This document shows positions 59,570 through 64,000 of a stretch of DNA of 64,000 nucleotides, piece after piece. Position numbers and translations under genes: made by a program. Under the pieces are notes generated by a model that saw only the letters and a program-made list of their open reading frames with translations, made no database searches and was not told the origin of the DNA. Position 1 is the stretch's first letter, and every line of letters begins with the position of its first letter. Source of the DNA: Branchiostoma belcheri (taxonomy: Eukaryota; Chordata; Leptocardii; Amphioxiformes; Branchiostomatidae); contig NW_017803046.1 of assembly GCF_001625305.1 (NCBI RefSeq), forward strand, positions 2,507,146-2,571,145, in the 5' to 3' direction.

Positions 59570-61787
59570 TCACGTCGTGCTGCTTGACATCGCGTTCAAC
59601 AGCGCCTCCTTGTTGTCCGCCACCCACTGGTCCAGGCCCCTGGTGCCCGGGTGCATCTGGCGGGTCAGCTCCGGGCTGTAGTCGGGGTTTCCCAGGCGCA
59701 AGAACTTGAACATGTCGCCGAGGTGCTTCGCTCCCGGGAAAGGCAGCTTACTGAACTCGTCCGACGTCATCTGTGAATGAACATGAAGGACGGATGGATA
59801 TATGCAAGGCCACGTGCATCGTATTTTCTATCAGGCTATTGGGCATATTGAAGAGCGCTACCAACAGATACAGTGAATGATTTCTTGCTCTTCTACATGG
59901 ATTTGGAAAAGTATGGATGTTTCTAATTCTAGGAGAAGCGACATCATCATGCTACGATATAAACTGCAGCAATTACAAACCGTTAGATTTATGAGTCTTT
60001 ATGTTGGTGTTACTGTACTTGTTCAAACCGACAAAGGTACTACTGTAGTACCTTTGTCGGTTTGAACACCTTCGGTGCCAGGTGTTTGGAGAGGATGTCT
60101 GCGTGTTGCTGGATGGTGAGTTTTTCTGCGCTGAAGCCGACAGTCCTGCCCAGCCATTCGGCCCTGTTCTTGAAGATCGCTCTAACGGCAAAACCCGCGT
60201 CGGTAACGCTGACACCGTGCTCTGCAGCGCCCTCCATCGCGAAGTCTGGAAAAGTTAGACCAAGACCACAGTCGACGTGGCATTTCGACAAACCTGACAT
60301 AACGACTAAACTCACACGGGTTTTACGTAAGAAATATACCATTTGTTTGCATTTATATATGTATAGCTTCAACATGCATCTGAAGTTTCAAACTGACTAC
60401 TTCTGGATATGTATTTTTGAAGATGACATGGTGGAGTCTTTTTTACACAAAATTACTGGACAGCAATAAGCTTACGGTACACCTACTGCTTATGTCCTAT
60501 CAATCCACAGATAGTACAAAGATTCGGAAAAAAACCATAAAGCATAAAGTACTTAGTTCATAAGTCCCATCCTCCTGCTTTTTAATCGGGCGGAGGGAGA
60601 GGTAGTTATCATAGTAGCCGGGATACTTGACGATGGTAACAGGAAGGCCGATAGACTTCATGTACTCTTCGATCTGTGCTTTAGAGTCGTAGTGCAGACA
60701 GGGGAACCCCATGGTCTTCTGTACGGGATCCAGGCTACTGAACACCACATGTTGTACACCGGCAGCTTTGGCCGCATCCGCCACAGCCTTACCCTTGGAT
60801 TAGATAGAGAGTCTTGCTCAGTTAATTATAAATTAGTAACACTATATATAGGAATAAAGCACGGCGTACGCGGGGTGGGAGATCTACGAGTATCTTAATT
60901 ACCTAATATATCCTAATCCTAATATCCTAATCTGATGTAATAGAATAGACTCATCGAATGTAACCAAGAAGCTTGTAACCAAGGGCCTTTCTAACCTCCT
61001 TTTGCTTGATATAACATTACCACAGCAAAAGCACGCTCAAAGGATGCGTCAAATTTTCGAGATCATGCGTTGGTTTATGGAGGAAAAAATTTATCTAAAT
61101 TTCAGGATTCAGTAGAACTTCAAGTTTCAGATCTTGCATGACAAACACAAGAAGCGAGGACATTATACTTTTTACCAGAATCTATAGTGTCAACTAAAGG
61201 TTTTACCTGCTTGATCTCCAGTTGATCAGGGTCTGGAACTTCAAAGGAATGCTGAGTCATCACGAACGTTCCGTGGGCACCCTAGGCAGAAAAAAAGATC
61301 ACATCGAAAAGAATACCAGTACCCATCGCCGGAACAGAAACGACTATAAAGTCTGTAAAAAGTTGAGACACCTTTTTCAGCTGTGATGAGGAATGATATC
61401 AAGGTTGCAGTCTTACTTACCTGCAGTGCCCGCTCCAGAGAGCTGGCATCGTCAAAATTGCCCTCAATGACCTCTGCACCTCTCTCCTGCAGTGCCTTAG
61501 CTTTATCGCTAGAGGCGCTTCTCGTCACTATTCGAACTTTGAACTCTGGATCCTCCAGCAGGGCATTGGCCACCCCACCTCCCTGGGTCCCTGCATGGGT
61601 TTTATAGGACAAATAGGATTGATTTAATCAGGTTACGTGACATTTCGTGATCAGATAGCTTCCCTTGCCAAACACGTCTATCCCCACGTATATATTCACT
61701 GCTTGGAAATTACATATAAGCTGGTATGGTTTGAAAATCGAGTGAAAACTCACCTGTTGCTCCGAAAACAGTGACAACTTTAGCCAT
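59570..61787 (-). CDS. NMRAL1: NmrA-like family NAD(P)-binding protein, minus copy C
   Basis: Six exons: 61787-61754, 61590-61421, 61281-61207, 60793-60553, 60245-60052, 59770-59570, coding 304 residues. The glycine motif is GATGTQGGG and exon 4 is full length (HVVFSSLDPVQKTMGFPCLH, IVKYPGYYDNYLSLRPIKKQ), unlike its sister copy A. The C-terminus ends NAMSSSTT, with the four-residue extension shared with copy A. The donor of exon 5 (60052/60051) lies inside a perfect 24-bp inverted repeat (60020-60068), so the pre-mRNA could hide this splice site. Coding capacity is otherwise intact. Confidence 0.87.
60020..60068. repeat. Perfect 24-bp inverted repeat over an exon-intron junction
   Basis: Bases 60020-60043 are the exact reverse complement of 60045-60068, with one base (T60044) between. 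The right arm is the end of exon 5 of minus copy C with its donor GTACTAC; the left arm is an extra inverted copy. The sister gene at 54500 lacks the extra arm, so the duplication is recent. Confidence 0.92.
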
Positions 61788-62402
61788 GCCCTTGAACTTT
61801 GACTTGTGACCTCAAATCCAGTCTCCTGCAAGGATTTGACCTTACAGAAAAGTAACACTGCTTCTGAAGTGAAGCGTCTTCTGCCGAACTAAACATACTG
61901 GCCAATTATGAGGGTCTGCATGGGGGGGGATCCTGGCAACGTGCAATTGAGTACCTTACTTTGAACGCTAAATTCATGAAGGCTGCCAATGCTTAACGGT
62001 AAATAGACTCGTTCTTGTGAAAGGGTTTGAAGCAATTTTATTGGCAATGTAGACAATACATGTGTGATGGCAAATAACAAGCATTCAGTAAACAAGATGT
62101 AGTTTTTCTTTGCAGTGTATTGGACTTTTGTTAGAATATTTTGTCTGATGTTTAAAAAACTTTGAAAAATGAAATTGATTAAAGGAAATGGACATCTCCT
62201 GTCCAAAATTAATATCCCAACAACCTGTCAGGTCACATGTAGTTTACACCTTCTTTTATAATTCTCTTTGTCATCACTTCAGCGTTACTGGAGGCTGTCG
62301 CTGTACACAGTAATGAATTTTACCATATTGCGTTCCTGAGAATTCTTTCCCTTCATATACACGTGCTTACAGTGTACAGATACACTACGCCGTGCCCGGC
62401 TG

Positions 62403-64000
62403 TTATGACATCGCGTTCAGCAGCGCCTCCTTGTTGTCCGCCACCCACTGGTCCAGGCCCCTGGTGCCCGGGTACAGCTGCCGGGTCAGCTCCGGGCTGT
62501 GGTCGGGGTTTCCCAGGCGGTAGAACTTGAACATGTCGCCGAGGTGCTTCGCTCCCGGGAAGGGCAGATTACTGAACTCGTCCGACGTCATCTGTGAACA
62601 TGAGATATGGATGGTTGTATGCATCGATGAAGGTTTAGACATCCAGGTAATGAGATACACAAGAAAATTGATGGTGACAGGAGTCTAAATCCTTCCTGCT
62701 ATAAAATTGCAACATGGAGCAACCCAACACTAGTTGCCATGGTGACAGACGTCTGGTTCAGGTCATTGACCTGCATGATTTGTTTGGAGAAGAAGAGGAA
62801 GAAGAAACAGAGCAAAAACAATCAATATGTTTTCCTTCGGTCAATATAATAAGTTAGTATGTCGGTCCCACTTACCTTACTCGGCTTGAACACCCTCGGT
62901 GCCAGGTGTTTGGAGAGAATGTCTGCGTGTTGCTGGATGGTGAGTTTTTCTGCGCTGAAGCCGACAGTTCTGCCCAGCCATTCGGCCCTGTTCTTGAAGA
63001 TCGCTGTGACGGCGAAACCCGCGTCGACGGCTACGCTGATGCCGTGCATGCCAGCGCCCTCCAGCGGGTATGCTGGAAAATGCAGAAGGCAAGACAAGAG
63101 TCGATCACTGCGTCGTCAGTTGACCAGATGATATCACATATAACCAAGCTAACTGAACAAACATACAGATTTCCAATATGCATGATCTTCTTCTAGACAT
63201 GTATTGTCGAAGACAATACGATCGGCTCTTTCTAACACTGAAAACTTCAGGACGACAACGAGCAACGTACCTACTGCTTAATATGCAATGTTATAGATAG
63301 AATGAAGATTGATAAGAAAAGCATACCTATTTCGTAAGTATCATCTTCCAGTTTTTGAACCATGCGGCTGGAGAGGTAGTTATCGTAGAAGCCAGGGTAC
63401 TTGACGACGGTTAGGGGAAGGCCGAGAGACTTCATGTACTCTTCGATCTGTGCTTTAGAGTCGAAGTGCAGACAGGGAAACCCCATGATTTTCTGGACGT
63501 CTTCCAGGCTACTGAACACCACGTGTTGTACACCGGCAGCTTTGGCCGCATCTGCTACAGCCTTACCCTTGGAGTAGATTACAACATGTGATGAATAGCC
63601 TCGTTCAGTTGTATGAAATTTCGTATCGCTAGCTATATATGCATATAGCTCTAAGTTTACAGCAGGAAGATAGTGCTGCCTTCCCCCCTTTTTATTAATG
63701 AAATAGGCAACACATATAACATTACGAAAATAAGACCTCGTAGGTTTTGTAATTTGTGGGGTGTAATGGTTCATGGCGGCAAACATCATCACGAAATGTT
63801 GAGAATACCATCCTAGTTGTACCAGAACTGTTACCTGCTTGATCTCCAGTTGATCAAAGTCTGGATCTTCAAAGGAATGCTGAGTCACCAAGAACGTTCC
63901 GTAGGCCCCCTGGACAGAAAAAAAGATAACAAAGAAGACCCTTGACAACGCCGGACTCGACTATAAAGTCTGTAAAAGCGCACACCTGTATCAACTATGA
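62403..64000 (-). CDS. NMRAL1: NmrA-like family NAD(P)-binding protein, minus copy D (5' part beyond window)
   Basis: Exons 3-6 are visible: 63909-63835, 63567-63327, 63072-62876 and 62591-62403. Exons 1 and 2 must lie right of base 64000. Exon 3 reads GAYGTFLVTQHSFEDPDFDQ, exon 4 HVVFSSLEDVQKIMGFPCLH, and exon 5 carries one extra codon (SVAVDAGFAV versus SVADAGFAV in copy B). It ends NAMS. It is the sister of minus copy B within the duplicated pair; flanks such as 61787-62400 match 56110-56720. The visible part is intact. Confidence 0.88.

Overview
The window reads as animal nuclear DNA, most probably from a lancelet (Branchiostoma-like cephalochordate). Genes are split into short exons with GT-AG introns of about 0.1-2 kb. 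A complete GAPVD1 gene follows the vertebrate protein closely from RasGAP to VPS9 domain. Introns and spacers hold small inverted-repeat transposons, a tRNA-derived SINE and LINE tails, and one assembly gap (186 N) lies at 32372-32557. The organism call is inference from this style; no species-diagnostic locus is present.

Layout. (1) 1-4445, minus strand: two ninjurin genes. The left one, running off the left edge, splices a SAM-like domain in frame onto a ninjurin N-terminus; the right one is a complete five-exon, 165-residue ninjurin. (2) 4450-7950: no confident gene, a LINE 3' tail, two doubtful exons and a perfect 33-bp fold-back. (3) 8013-9609, plus: a two-exon DEG/ENaC-family channel whose pore lacks the usual G-x-S filter. 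(4) 9939-10623: a TIR element. (5) About 11.4-28.9 kb, plus: GAPVD1, 23 coding exons including a candidate 6-nt micro-exon, with two 3' splice sites embedded in tandem duplications. (6) 28.9-34.4 kb: gene-poor, with the gap and a LINE tail. (7) 34469-37331, plus: an eight-exon GT29 sialyltransferase of ST6GalNAc type with a SINE beside its second exon. (8) 38.3-64 kb: an inverted array of seven NmrA-like (NMRAL1/HSCARG-type) genes, three on the plus strand followed by four on the minus strand.

The NmrA array is the most dynamic part. The plus genes form one subfamily (298-300 residues) and the minus genes a second. The minus genes arose as a duplicated pair: (54.06-56.11 kb, 56.72-58.76 kb) is repeated at (59.57-61.79 kb, 62.40 kb onward) with a period of about 5.5-5.7 kb, and the duplicated block carried along the last codons of a plus-strand gene as a relic exon at 58973-59028. 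One minus copy has lost most of exon 4 to a (TATC)n tract, another has a perfect hairpin over a splice donor, and the plus copies carry copy-specific insertions whose empty sites can be read in the sister copies.

No operon-like cooperation is expected between these genes. The most notable biological candidate is the SAM-ninjurin fusion: ninjurins oligomerise to rupture the plasma membrane in lytic cell death, and SAM-type domains are oligomerisation or adaptor modules, so the architecture suggests a signal-gated ninjurin. That functional idea is inference.
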